From Bifidobacterium thermophilum DSM 20210 (lineage in GTDB: Bacteria; Actinomycetota; Actinomycetes; Actinomycetales; Bifidobacteriaceae): a stretch of DNA of 64,000 nucleotides. The position numbers and the translations under genes are program-made. The notes beneath the pieces were generated by a model. The model searched no databases. It was not told the origin of the DNA and was given only the letters and a program-made list of their open reading frames with translations. Positions 8,276 through 18,800 of this stretch are shown piece by piece. Each line of letters starts with the position of its first letter. The first letter of the stretch is position 1. The stretch spans positions 62,001-126,000 of the forward strand of contig JDUB01000011.1 in assembly GCA_000771265.1 (NCBI GenBank), given 5' to 3'.

Positions 8276-10185
8276 CGCGTCTCTCCTTCCTGTGCGGTGT
8301 TTGCGGTGGACTGGCTGGTTGCGGCGTCCGGGACATTCGTGGCACTCGGGGTGCCCGTGGCACCATCCTCGGTATCCGCTTCGCCGTGGTTCTTGGTTTG
8401 CAGCTCATAGATTGCACGGTATTCGTCGCTTGTCTCGAGTAGCTGCTCGTGCGTGCCTTGGTCCATGATGCGGCCGCCCGCCATGACCAGGATCATGTCG
8501 GCGTCTTGTACGGAGCTCAGACGCTGAGCGATGATGATTTTGGTGACGTCCGGCGCTTCGGAGCGCAGCCCCTCGCGGATGAGCTGGTCGGTTTTGGTGT
8601 CCACTGCACTGGTTGAATCGTCCAAAATCAAGACTTTCGGGTTTTTCAGCAGTGCGCGGGCGATGCACAGGCGTTGCCGCTGGCCGCCGGACACGTTGGT
8701 GCCGCCCTGCTCGATCATGGTGTCGTACTTGTCGGGGAATTCTTGGACGAATCCGTCGGCTTGCGCGATTTTCGCGGCCTGGCGGACCTGTTCGTCGGTG
8801 GCGTCCGGGTTGCCCCACCGCAGGTTTTCGGCAATGGTGCCGCTGAAGAGCACGTTCTTTTGCAATACCATGGCGACCTGGTCGCGCAGGGCTTGCAGAT
8901 CGTAGTCGCGCACGTCATGGCCGCCGACCTTCAGTGAGCCTTCGGTCACGTCGTACAGGCGTGGGATGAGCTGTACGAGGCTGGATTTGGACGATCCGGT
9001 GCCGCCGATGATGCCGACCACCGATCCAGAGGGGATGTCAAGGTTGATGTCATCAAGCACCGGTTTCTCCGAGTTGCGCGAATACCGGAAGGTTACGTGG
9101 TCGAAGGTGATGGAACCGTCCGGCACCTGTTCGATGGGGTGGTCCGGGTTGGTGACGATGCTGCGTTCCTGCAACACCTGACAGATGCGTTCTGCGGATG
9201 CCTGCGAGATGATGAACATGACGAACACCATCGAAATCATCATGAGCGCCATGAGCAGCTGCAAGGCGTAGGTGACCAGTGCCGTCAGGTCGCCGGTGGT
9301 CAAGCCGTGCGCCGCGTTGTTGCCGGACGCGACGATCTGCTGCGCTCCCATCCATGAGACGGCGAGCAGCGCGATGTAAATGCACGCGTCCATCAGCGGG
9401 GCGTTGAAGCTCAACACGCGTTCCGCTTTGACGAAATCACGGTAAATCGCCAGTGAGATGCGGTTGAACTTGCCGATTTCATGGGTTTCGCGATTATACG
9501 ATTTGACGACGCGGATGCCTTGAAGATTCTCATCCACGTCATTGTTGAGCTTGTCATACGTATGGAAGACCCGCTCGAACACAGGGTGCACCAACAGGAC
9601 AATCGCGAACAGCGCGATGCCGAGAATCGGGATGATGGCGAGATACACCAGGGAAATCGACCGGCTGATACGGAACGAGAAAACCCATGCGGCGATCATC
9701 ATGATGGGCGCGCGCACTCCGATGCGGACGATCATCTGGAACGAATTCTGCAGGTTGGTCACGTCGGTCGTGCTGCGGGTGATGATCGAACCGGTGGAGA
9801 AACGGTCGATATTCGTGAAGCTGAAGCCCTGTACTTTGGCGAACACGTCGTGGCGGAGGTTCTTCGCGAAGCCTGCGGACGCGACAGCGGCGAAACGGCC
9901 GGCGAGCGTGCCGGCGGCGAACGAGACGAGCGCGCACAGGAACAGAATCAGGCCGAATTTCCATACCATAGGCATGGAACCGCCGGTGATGCCCTGGTCG
10001 ATGAGGTTCGCCATGACGGTGGGGATGATGATTTCCATGATCGCTTCGACGGCGACCGTAAGCGGGGTGAGGATGCTTTCCTTCTTGTATTCGCGCAGGC
10101 TGTGTAGCAGGGTGCGGATGACGTGCGTTGGTTTTGCCGGCGCGTCGGCGGCGTCGCGTGTAGTCGCGAGCTGTTGTGCGGTCAC
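8272..10185 (-). CDS. ABC exporter half-transporter, degenerate ATPase subunit
   Basis: 637-residue membrane half-transporter: exporter membrane domain (about 35-330), then an ATPase domain with Walker A GGTGSSKSS, signature VSGGQRQR and Walker B VLILDDSTS. The usual catalytic Glu after Walker B is Asp, the mark of the degenerate site in heterodimeric exporters such as the TM287/288 type. Start is a GTG at 10185 that overlaps the MarR stop codon (GTGA), and the 3' end overlaps the next ABC gene by four bases, so three genes form one tight operon. The C-terminal tail is low-complexity (DTEDGATGTPSATNV). Confidence 0.93.
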   Translation of the reverse strand: MTAQQLATTRDAADAPAKPTHVIRTLLHSLREYKKESILTPLTVAVEAIMEIIIPTVMANLIDQGITGGSMPMVWKFGLILFLCALVSFAAGTLAGRFAAVASAGFAKNLRHDVFAKVQGFSFTNIDRFSTGSIITRSTTDVTNLQNSFQMIVRIGVRAPIMMIAAWVFSFRISRSISLVYLAIIPILGIALFAIVLLVHPVFERVFHTYDKLNNDVDENLQGIRVVKSYNRETHEIGKFNRISLAIYRDFVKAERVLSFNAPLMDACIYIALLAVSWMGAQQIVASGNNAAHGLTTGDLTALVTYALQLLMALMMISMVFVMFIISQASAERICQVLQERSIVTNPDHPIEQVPDGSITFDHVTFRYSRNSEKPVLDDINLDIPSGSVVGIIGGTGSSKSSLVQLIPRLYDVTEGSLKVGGHDVRDYDLQALRDQVAMVLQKNVLFSGTIAENLRWGNPDATDEQVRQAAKIAQADGFVQEFPDKYDTMIEQGGTNVSGGQRQRLCIARALLKNPKVLILDDSTSAVDTKTDQLIREGLRSEAPDVTKIIIAQRLSSVQDADMILVMAGGRIMDQGTHEQLLETSDEYRAIYELQTKNHGEADTEDGATGTPSATNVPDAATSQSTANTAQEGETR

Positions 10186-10847
10186 TGGTTGCGCTCCTGT
10201 TCTTCTTCGATGGTGGTGTGATTGTTGCGGATGATGCTTGCGGCAAGTTGACCGGCGTTGTGCGAGGGTTCCTGCCCTGTGGCAGACTGCGCCGGGGCTC
10301 GCGTGGGTTGAGTCTGGGCGACGGTGTCAAGCGCGGCGTCCATATTGCAGTGCAGCCGGGCGAGATAACCGCGCAGTCGGACAAGCTCATCAGGCGTGAA
10401 CCCTGCGGTGAGGGAATCCTCCGCACGGCTCCCGTTGGCGACGAGATCGGCGACGATTCGGTCGGCTTTGGCGGTGAGTTCGATCCGCTTGAGCCTGGCG
10501 TCACGGGCGACCGGTTTGCGGATGATCAGCCCCTTGTGCTCCATGCGGGTCAGCACGCGTGAGGCGGTGGACCGGGTGATGCAAAAGCGAGTTTCGATAT
10601 CGTGCTGGAATATCTCATCACCGCGATGGCGGTCGAGGAACATGATGATGCTGGCGTTGCCGTCTGTCGCTTCGCGCGCGCTGGCAGGCATCGTCAATCC
10701 GAGATACCGGCGGACCGCCCTGGCGAGCCGTTGGATTTCCACTCCCAGGGGGATCTGATCGGACGCCGGGGCGCAGCCGGGCCCGGACCTGCTGTCATCG
10801 CGGCAGACAGCAGGCGTGATGCCAGACTGATTGATGTCATATGTCAT
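10182..10847 (-). CDS. MarR-family transcriptional regulator
   Basis: Winged-helix repressor-type protein of 221 residues. The DNA-binding part is seen in FQHDIETRFCITRSTASRVLTRMEHKGLI followed by the wing (RDARLKRIELTAKA). It probably controls its own operon with the two ABC exporter halves, which start at its stop codon. Start 10847 was chosen for the purine-rich AGGGGAAG eight bases upstream; the open frame continues upstream without a better site. The C-terminal tail of about 50 residues (QTQPTRAPAQSATGQ onward) is longer than usual for MarR and looks disordered. Confidence 0.88.
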   Translation of the reverse strand: MTYDINQSGITPAVCRDDSRSGPGCAPASDQIPLGVEIQRLARAVRRYLGLTMPASAREATDGNASIIMFLDRHRGDEIFQHDIETRFCITRSTASRVLTRMEHKGLIIRKPVARDARLKRIELTAKADRIVADLVANGSRAEDSLTAGFTPDELVRLRGYLARLHCNMDAALDTVAQTQPTRAPAQSATGQEPSHNAGQLAASIIRNNHTTIEEEQERNQ

Positions 10848-10954
10848 GTTCTTCCCCTGTGACTGCCCGAATGATGGATGTGATGCAGGATGCCCGCAGT
10901 CACCGTGTTGTTGTGACTCGGATGCTCCGCATCTTGATGGTAATGAGTGCCCCA

Positions 10955-10978
10955 TACAACAGTTGCATATACAACATT
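10955..10978. promoter_or_regulatory. Candidate MarR operator/promoter
   Basis: Upstream of the MarR gene (minus strand) TGTTGTAT occurs twice 15 bases apart, and GTTGTATATGCAAC within it is an inverted repeat (GTTG/CAAC). AT-rich sequence with this symmetry about 110 bases before the start is plausible for an autoregulatory site. Inference only. Confidence 0.35.
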
Positions 10979-11113
10979 CGGCGTGTCGAACCGGTTTGCC
11001 GCCGACGATCATCGACGACCGCCGCCCTCCGGGGGCACCAGAGTGAACGGCCCCGCCCTTTCCGGGATCACACGCACATCAGCGGGGTGTCGTATCCGGC
11101 AGCGACGCTAAAC

Positions 11114-11125
11114 TACCATTTGGTA
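11114..11125. promoter_or_regulatory. Palindrome upstream of GH3 gene
   Basis: TACCATTTGGTA is a 5+5 inverted repeat about 35 bases before the GH3 start. It could bind the TetR-type regulator encoded just downstream at 13543-14172, or another sugar regulator. Short, so weak evidence. Confidence 0.35.
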
Positions 11126-11158
11126 ACTAGACCCGCCTCGATGAAGAAAGCGAACCGC

Positions 11159-13480
11159 ATGACCGCCAATCTCCCCTATCAAAACCCAGCACTGCCGGCA
11201 TCGCAACGCATCGCCGACCTGCTCGGACGCATGACCCTCGAAGAGAAAGTCGGGCAGATGATGCAACTCGACGCCCGCAACGGCAACCTCGACGATCTCA
11301 TCGTCACCAAACACGTCGGCTCGATTCTGCACACCAGCCCAGCCGACCTGCCGCGCGCCGTCGAAACCGTGAACACCAAAACACGCCTCGGCATCCCCCT
11401 GCTCATCGGCGACGACTGCATCCACGGATACTCCTTCTGGCCGGGAGCCACCATCTTCCCCTCGCAACTGGGCATGGCGGCCAGCTGGGACCCCGCCGCA
11501 GTGCAGGCAGTCGGCCGCGCAACCGCCGAAGAAGTCTCCGCCACCGGCGTGCACTGGACTTTCTCCCCCGTACTGTGCATCGCCCGAGACACCCGATGGG
11601 GCCGCGTGGATGAAACCTTCGGCGAAGACCCGACCCTGATCGGCGACATGGCCTCCGCCATCATCAAGGGCTACCAAGGCGGCGCCAAAGCCGGCGAGCC
11701 GCTCGCCCACGACGCCATCCTCGCATGCGCCAAGCATTTCGCCGGCTACAGCGAGACCCAAGGAGGCCGTGACGCTTCCGAAGCCGACCTGTCCCACCGC
11801 AAACTCGAATCATGGTTCCTTCCGCCCTTCGAACGGGTCGCCAAAGAAGGCTGCGGCACCTTCATGCTCGGCTACGAGTCCATCGACGGCATACCGGTTA
11901 CGTTCAACCACTGGCTGCTCTCCGAAAAGCTACGCGGGAATTGGAACTACCAAGGCACGCTGATCACCGACTGGGACAACGTCGGCCGCGCGGTGTGGGA
12001 GCAGAAAGTCAAAGCCAATTATGCGCATGCCGCCGCAGACGCAGTCAAAGCCGGCAACGACCTGATCATGACCACGCCGCAGTTCTACGACGGCGCCATC
12101 GAAGCCGTGCACACCGGCTTGCTGGACGAAGCGCTGATCGACGCCGCAGTGAGCCGCATCCTCGCGCTCAAGTTCCGTCTCGGCCTGTTCGAAGACCCCC
12201 GATTGCCCGATGAGCGGCGCATCAAAGAAGTCGTCGGCTGCGACGCCCATCAGCATCTCAATCTGCGCATCGCCCGCGAATCCGCAGTCCTGCTGAACAA
12301 CAACGGGGCGCTGCCGTTCGCCGCCGCCGGCAAACGCATCGCCGTCATCGGTCCGCTTGCCGACGACGCCCAAAACCAGCTGGGCGACTGGGTGGGCAAC
12401 TCCGGCCAAGTCACCTGGATGCCCGACGGCCAGCCGCGCGGCATGATCACCACGGTGCTCGACGGATTCAAACAACTCGCCCCGCAAGGCTGCGAAGTCA
12501 CCTATTCCCGCGGCGCGAACATCATCGACCTGGTCGATGACCCGGAAGGCGCATACTTCCCGGACGGCCAGCCGCGCCCGAAACTCGCCGTCAGTGCCCC
12601 CGTCGACCAGCAACTGCTCGATGAGGCCGTGGGCAACGCCCGCCAGAGCGACCTCATCGTCACCGTCGTCGGCGATGTCGTGCAACTGGTCGGAGAGACC
12701 CGCTCCACCGCAACCTTGGAACTGCTCGGCGGCCAGAACGCCATGCTCGAAGCGCTCAGCGATGTGGCACGCGAAACCGGCACGCCGCTGGTCGTCGTGC
12801 TGATGAGTTCCAAACCCCAAGTCATGCCCGCATGCGTGATCGGCGGCAACGGCGTCATCGTGGACAAATCCACAGCAGACGGCGTCAGCGCATTCCTGTG
12901 GGCGCCGAACCCGGGGATGAAAGGCGGACAGGCGATCGCCGAAATCATCCTCGGCATCACCGATCCCAGCGGCAGGCTTCCCATCACCTTCCCGCGCCAC
13001 GCCGGGCAGCTGCCGGTGTATTACAACCAGATTCGCGGCCAACACGGCAACCGCTATGCCGATCTCACGCAAGATCCGGCATTCGCGTTCGGCGAAGGGC
13101 TGAGCTACACCACCTTCGACTACGGCGAAGTGGCCATCACCAACACCCCGGCATGCGGGACATACACTGTGGATGACACGGTACACGCCGAAATCACGCT
13201 GACCAATACCGGCGACCGTGCAGGCACCGAAGTCGTTCAGCTGTATATCGGCGACATCGTCACCTCATACAGCTGGACCGACCGCGAACTCAAGGCGTTC
13301 CGGCGTGTGCACCTCAAACCGGGCGAAACCACGACTGTGGCCTTCGACATTCCGGTGGCCGACTGCACCATCGTCGACCAAGACGCCCACAGGTTTGTGG
13401 AACCAGGCGAGTTCGAGGTGCTGATCGGCCATTCGAGCCGCCGCACGGACCTCAAACGCGCCACGTTCACCGTCGCATAA
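11159..13480 (+). CDS. Glycoside hydrolase family 3 (beta-glucosidase-like)
   Basis: Cytoplasmic glycosidase of 773 residues with no signal peptide; likely cleaves beta-linked gluco- or related oligosaccharides taken up by the cell. GH3 features in order: N-terminal barrel (RMTLEEKVGQMMQLDA; WTFSPVLCIARDTRWGRVDETFGEDP; KHFAGYSETQGGRD), nucleophile Asp in LITDWDNVGR, second alpha/beta domain (AVIGPLADD), PSGRLPITFPR, and a fibronectin III-like C-terminal domain (TEVVQLYIGD...PGETTTVAFDIP). Start at 11159 gives MTANLPYQNP, with GAAAG eight bases upstream; an in-frame ATG at 11141 is the alternative. The convergent TetR gene may regulate it. Substrate cannot be read from sequence. Confidence 0.92.
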   Translation: MTANLPYQNPALPASQRIADLLGRMTLEEKVGQMMQLDARNGNLDDLIVTKHVGSILHTSPADLPRAVETVNTKTRLGIPLLIGDDCIHGYSFWPGATIFPSQLGMAASWDPAAVQAVGRATAEEVSATGVHWTFSPVLCIARDTRWGRVDETFGEDPTLIGDMASAIIKGYQGGAKAGEPLAHDAILACAKHFAGYSETQGGRDASEADLSHRKLESWFLPPFERVAKEGCGTFMLGYESIDGIPVTFNHWLLSEKLRGNWNYQGTLITDWDNVGRAVWEQKVKANYAHAAADAVKAGNDLIMTTPQFYDGAIEAVHTGLLDEALIDAAVSRILALKFRLGLFEDPRLPDERRIKEVVGCDAHQHLNLRIARESAVLLNNNGALPFAAAGKRIAVIGPLADDAQNQLGDWVGNSGQVTWMPDGQPRGMITTVLDGFKQLAPQGCEVTYSRGANIIDLVDDPEGAYFPDGQPRPKLAVSAPVDQQLLDEAVGNARQSDLIVTVVGDVVQLVGETRSTATLELLGGQNAMLEALSDVARETGTPLVVVLMSSKPQVMPACVIGGNGVIVDKSTADGVSAFLWAPNPGMKGGQAIAEIILGITDPSGRLPITFPRHAGQLPVYYNQIRGQHGNRYADLTQDPAFAFGEGLSYTTFDYGEVAITNTPACGTYTVDDTVHAEITLTNTGDRAGTEVVQLYIGDIVTSYSWTDRELKAFRRVHLKPGETTTVAFDIPVADCTIVDQDAHRFVEPGEFEVLIGHSSRRTDLKRATFTVA

Positions 13481-13542
13481 ACGACCACATCACTTCCGCC
13501 CCAACCGCATACGGAGCATGGTGCCGCCGGACCCACGACGGT

Positions 13543-14172
13543 TCAGCGGTACCCCTCCCACAGCGGCAACGGAAACAGCAAATCCTCCATCGCCGCCCAT
13601 TCCTCACACAAATCAATCGCCGGTTCGCGCAGCCAACGCAACTGCACGCCGTCCATGATCTCCATCGCACGGCGGACCAGCGGGCGCATATCCTGCCACT
13701 GCCCCACGCGCTGCGGAATATCCCATGCGAATCCGCTGTAATACCGCCATATCGCTTCCGGCCGACGGGCGAACTCCCCATGCAGCGGATGCCGCGGATT
13801 GAACGATTCGACCTGAAGCATGGAAAACAACTGCACCAGCATGCGCCGCTGCGCATTGCACTGCACCAGAAATCGCAGATAGGCGGGGAACCGCATCGCA
13901 CCCGGCCCGCTGCCCGGCAGCCCGGAGGCGCGGAACTCCTCCGGGCTGCCGATCGCATTGTAATATTCGTGATACACCATCGCCAGCATATTGTCTTTGC
14001 TGCCGACATACCGCAGCACGCCCTGCTTGGAAATGCCGACCCGGTCAGCGACATCTTGCACGGACATGCCGTTGAATCCGCGTTCGCCGATGAGTTCGAC
14101 CGCGGCGTTCAGCACCTCGCGTCGACGCTCCTGCGGTGGTTTGCGGATCCGCTTGCTGCGCTGAGTATCCAT
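13543..14172 (-). CDS. TetR-family transcriptional regulator
   Basis: 209-residue regulator with the N-terminal helix-turn-helix of TetR proteins (VQDVADRVGISKQGVLRYVGSKDNMLAMVYHEYYN, about residues 37-71) and a C-terminal ligand-binding domain of the type seen next to sugar enzymes. Start is the ATG at 14172 (MDTQRSKRIRKPP); no strong ribosome site is visible. It is convergent with the GH3 gene, which it may control; a palindrome at 11114 could be its site. Confidence 0.88.
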   Translation of the reverse strand: MDTQRSKRIRKPPQERRREVLNAAVELIGERGFNGMSVQDVADRVGISKQGVLRYVGSKDNMLAMVYHEYYNAIGSPEEFRASGLPGSGPGAMRFPAYLRFLVQCNAQRRMLVQLFSMLQVESFNPRHPLHGEFARRPEAIWRYYSGFAWDIPQRVGQWQDMRPLVRRAMEIMDGVQLRWLREPAIDLCEEWAAMEDLLFPLPLWEGYR

Positions 14173-14215
14173 ACGCCCGAGTGTATCGGCGCGAACGGAA
14201 AACCCGAGCGCCGCT

Positions 14216-15487
14216 TCAGGCCTGGAACACGTCTGGGTGGACGGGATCGCCCGGCACATCGGCAAGCAGCCCCTCCAGCCCGAGGAACTCCTGCCAGAAG
14301 TCAAGCGGCTGCCCATACGGCGTCGCCTCACTGCCATGCGCCTGCACGTTCGCTTTCGCTTCCAACACGTCAAGATCGCTCAGCCCATCGAAATACGATG
14401 TCAGCCGGCCGAGGTTCTCATCGTCATAGAACAGGGAATCGATGATCTCCGTCAACCGTTGGGCACGTTCGACCGGCAGTGAATCCCAGTGGCGCAGTTC
14501 GATGAAGTTCTTCAGCCGCACATCGTTGAAATGCGTGGACAGCACATGGTTCACCTCGTACGCGTTGAGCTCGCGGTCGGGGTAGATTTCGCCCGCGTTG
14601 TCGCGGAACGCGGCGCGGTGTTTCTGCTCTTCGGGCAGCCCCTCAGCCTCCGGGGTATGGGTCAGGTCGGCGAACATCATCGGGGTGCTCAACACGTCCA
14701 CCGCATAATCCTCCCAGCCGAACCGGTCATCGTACAACCCGGGGATCAAGTTCGTGCGCTGGCAGTCAAGGAAATCCCACATTCGCTGTCGCAGCAGCGG
14801 GAACGGGTTCTCCACGCCTTCGAAATACGGGGTGTTGCGGAAGAACCACGCGAGAATCGGGCCGATCGCCGTCCCCACGCGCAGCTTGCGGATGGCATCC
14901 TGCTCATTCTGATAGTCGATGCTCACCTGTGTGGACGCCGAACCGCGCATCATGCACAGACCATACTGCCCGACACGCCCCAGATAATCGGTCATCGCCT
15001 CGTACCGGCTCTTCGGGTTGACCGGAATATCGGCATAGCTGGTGTTCGGCTGGTAACCGTAGTTGATCAGGCGGAAGTCCAGCGCGTCAAGAATCGGATC
15101 GACCTCGTCACGGAAGCGGCCGTAAATCTCGCTCAACTCTTGCGGATCGTGCAGCACGCCGATCGAGCATTCGACTTGGGCGCCCGGCTCCAGGGAGATG
15201 GAGATTCCCTTGCGGGCGAGGCCTACCAGATGGCCGTTCTCCCAATACTCCTTGTCGGCATCGTAATAGGGGCGCAAACGATTGAGCAGGACCTCAATCC
15301 CGTTCGACTCGTAATAGTTGACCGCCTGGTCGGTGCCATTGCGTACGGGCAGATGCTCGATTTCAACCCCGTAGCCGTCATCGCGTTCCGGCTTGGCGCC
15401 GCTTTCGAAGAAGCGGACCAAGCTGTCGACATGCTTGGGATTGACGGTGGCATTCATATGCGCGTAGCTGATGCGTGGTGTGCTCAT
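14216..15487 (-). CDS. gshA: Glutamate-cysteine ligase, GCS2 family
   Basis: Joins glutamate and cysteine to gamma-glutamylcysteine using ATP. 423 residues from the ATG at 15487 (MSTPRISYAHMNATV); the longer open frame upstream has no ribosome site. Family marks: GVEIEHLPV near the N terminus, SISLEPGAQVECSIG, CMMRGSASTQVSIDY, and ELRHWDSLP. No glutathione synthetase gene lies nearby, so the product may be gamma-glutamylcysteine itself. The frame ends 43 bases before the TetR gene on the same strand. Confidence 0.85.
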   Translation of the reverse strand: MSTPRISYAHMNATVNPKHVDSLVRFFESGAKPERDDGYGVEIEHLPVRNGTDQAVNYYESNGIEVLLNRLRPYYDADKEYWENGHLVGLARKGISISLEPGAQVECSIGVLHDPQELSEIYGRFRDEVDPILDALDFRLINYGYQPNTSYADIPVNPKSRYEAMTDYLGRVGQYGLCMMRGSASTQVSIDYQNEQDAIRKLRVGTAIGPILAWFFRNTPYFEGVENPFPLLRQRMWDFLDCQRTNLIPGLYDDRFGWEDYAVDVLSTPMMFADLTHTPEAEGLPEEQKHRAAFRDNAGEIYPDRELNAYEVNHVLSTHFNDVRLKNFIELRHWDSLPVERAQRLTEIIDSLFYDDENLGRLTSYFDGLSDLDVLEAKANVQAHGSEATPYGQPLDFWQEFLGLEGLLADVPGDPVHPDVFQA

Positions 15488-15845
15488 GCTGCCATCGTAA
15501 ACGAAATGGGACCGCCACGCGCGGATTGCCGCGCCCTCAGCTCTACGAAAAACTGATAGCGCCTTGCAGCGTGTCCGGTCTGATGCCGCCTGATGTGATG
15601 CCGCCTGGGTCGATGCCGCGCATCCAGCCCGTCCAGTCGGCACCGACGGCGAACCGTGCCGACGATGACAGACAGACGGCGACAGACAGACGATCCGCGG
15701 CGTGGCACAGCGGGCGGGAACGGCAGTACTGCCGCGGCGAGGCGCGAGGTAGCGATGTTGAGCGGCAAAGTGGAGCGCCCCCACGCACACCGGGCGTAAC
15801 GCGTATGTCTGGCGCCGGCACCTATCGGCCCGACGCCAGAATCGT
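15488..15845. other. Gap without recognised gene
   Basis: Open frames here overlap on both strands without a ribosome site or family resemblance. I see no clear hairpin terminator. It probably holds the end of the activase transcript and the gshA promoter. Confidence 0.4.
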
Positions 15846-18800
15846 TCAGTCTGCAGTCGACAGCGGTGCCGATGCGTCTGGCGACGGCGCGGCCGTTCCG
15901 CTCTCGCCGGCACGTCCGCTTGCCCGGCCGTGCATCGGCTCATCGAGATGCGCCTTGTGATTCTTCTTGGCGGCGGCGATCATCAGCTTCAAACGATTGA
16001 GCTGGTTCGCCTCCGAGGCGCCCGGATCGTAATCAATCGACACAATGTTGGCCTGCGGGTACAGACGGCGGATCTTGCCGAACATGCCTCGCCCGGTCAC
16101 ATGGTTGGGCAGGCACGCGAACGGCTGGGCGCACACGATGTTCGGGCAGCCGGATTCGATCAGCTCGATGATTTCGGCGGTCAGCAGCCACCCTTCGCCC
16201 GCTTGCACGCCGACTGACGTAACCTCGTCGGCGGTCTTGACGAGCTGCTCCATGCGTTCGTCCTGGCTGAACTTGCCGTGCGCGGTGGCGATGGCGCGAC
16301 GCACTGGATTAAGCCCGCGATTAAGGGCCCATCGCATGATCGCGTCCATAGTCTGGCTGCCGCCGGTGCCCAGATGGTCCTCGTTCCACTTGTCGGTGTA
16401 CGGGTGCTGAGTCATGAATTCGATAATGCCCGGCACCACGGCTTCGCAGCCTTGCGCCTCAATCTGGTCAACGACATGGTTGTTGGCGTCCGGATGGTAT
16501 TTGACGAGGATCTCGCCTACCACACCGACACGCGGCTTGCGCGGGATATCCCTCAGCGGCAGCTCGTCGAAGGTGCGCACAATCTTCTTGAGCAGCTGCG
16601 GATAAACCCAATACCCCTTGCCGTACACGCGTTTGGCGGTTTTGGAATACCCGTGGTGTTCGATGGTCTCGCGCAGGATTGTATCCCACTGTTCATATAG
16701 GGCGTTCGCGCTGCCCGGTTCCGCCTCGTAGGGGCGGACGCGGTACAGGCATTTCATGAGCAAATCGCCGTACACAAGCGCTTTGCCGGCACGTTCCAGC
16801 ATCGCCGGTGTCGCCTTGAAGCCCGGGTTGCTTTCCAGCCCCTGGAAGCTCAGCGCGATGACCGGAATCTGTGGATATCCGGCGTCAATCAGCGCCTTGC
16901 GGATCAGACCGTAGTAGTTGGTGGCTCGGCACATGCCGCCGGTCTGCGAAATGGCGAGCGCCACATGATTGGGATCGTACTTGCCTTGGATGATGGCGTC
17001 CACCAGTTGTCCGACGACCATGATCGCCGGATAGCAGGCGTCGTTGTTCACGTACTTGAGGCCGGTTTCCACGTCCTCGTTGCTCGCGTGCTTAAGTACG
17101 TCGCATTTGTAGCCGCCTGAGCGGATGACGGATTCAACCAGCGAGAAGTGGACGGGGCTCATCTGCGGTACGACGATGGTGTAGTCGCGCATGGATTTCT
17201 CGAAGCGGACCTTGTGCGCGTACCGGCTCATGGTGGCCTCGTTGCGAGCGGATCCGCCGCGCTTGCCAGTCTTCGCGCCGTCCTGCTGCGATGCTTGGGC
17301 ATTGCGGCGCGCGGCCTTCCTGACCGCCTCGGTGAGCTTCGGGTTCTCGGCCATCACGGCGTCGAGCATCGCCTGACGTCCCGGGGTCGGAGCGGAGCCG
17401 CCGGTGTGGCGGAAGCCGCTGTCTGATGCGGTTTGCGCGGGCTGCGGTTCCAGCAATTCAGGAGATCCCAGCGATTCGGGAGATTCCGACGACTTGTGGC
17501 CGTCGCGCAATTCGGCGTTCCGTTCACGCTCCTCGACGGCGGCTTTCAGCGAACGCAGACGGATTTTGGCCGCGCCAAGATTGCTGACTTCGTCGATTTT
17601 GAGCACGGTGTACACGTCGGCTTTGTCGGCGAGGATTTCGCTGACCTGGTCGGTGGTGATGGCGTCGAGGCCGCATCCGAAGGAGTTGAGCTGCACGAGT
17701 TCAAGCCCCGGGTAGGAGGATACGAATCGTGCCGCCGAGTACAGGCGGGCATGGTACGCCCACTGGTTCTGCACGCGCAGGGGCATACGGGTGACTTTGC
17801 GGTCGCCGACCTCACGGAATCCCGCGGCGTCCTTCACGCGCGGGTCCTTCTCGCCGGCGCTCAGGTATTCGCTCAGATGCAGGTCTTCACCCGGCTGCAG
17901 TTCGCAGATGGAATCCTCGGACAGGACGACCATGCCAAGCGAGCAGATGGTTTCGGGAATGCCGTGGTTGACTTCCGGGTCGATGTGGTAGGGACGCCCG
18001 GCGAGCACGATGCCGTGGCAGTTGTGCTCTTTCATGTAGGCGAGCGCACGCAGGCCCTCCTGCTGGACATCATGCTTGAACAGCTTGTCTTCGGCGTACG
18101 CCGCCTTGACCGCCTGCTGCGCCTCTTCCATCGTCACGTTCGCCCAGGCGAATTCTTCGACGATACGTTTGGCCATCAACTCATGATTGGCCAAGTTGAA
18201 GTAGGGGCGCATGTAGCGGATGCCGGGTTCGCGCAGTTCGGGCATATTCGCGCCGATGACGACCGGGTAGTTCGCTACGACCGGGCAGTTGTAGTGGTTG
18301 TCGGTGTTGGGTACGAGGTTCTCCTCGTAGCTCACGCACGGGTAGAAAATCGTCTTGACACCCTTGTTGAGCAGCCATTTGATATGGCCGTGCACCAGCT
18401 TCGCCGGATAACAGATGTTCTCGGAGGCGATGGATTCGATGCCGGTTTCGAACAGTTCGTGGCTGGAACGCCCGGAGATGATGACCTTGAAGCCGAGATT
18501 GGTGAGCAGGGTGAACCAGAACGGGTAGTTCTCGTACATGTTGAGCACGCGCGGAATGCCGATTTCGCCGCGGGTCGCCTTCTTGTCGGTCAAGCGGCGG
18601 TAGGCGAAGCAGCGCTTGTACTTGTAGTCGTACAGGTTCGGCCGGTCGGAACGCTTCTTCTTCGCGTCGCCACCGCGTTCGCACCGGTTACCGGTCACGT
18701 AGCGCGAACCGTCCTGGAAGGTCGTGATGGTGAGCTTGCAGTGGTTCTGGCACAGCTTGCACACATCACGGGACGTGGTCATTGACAGATTGTCAAGCGC

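Noticed and set aside
15475..15960. Plus-strand ORF between gshA and the activase
   Set aside because: No ribosome site or domain, overlapping frames on both strands, low-complexity composition.
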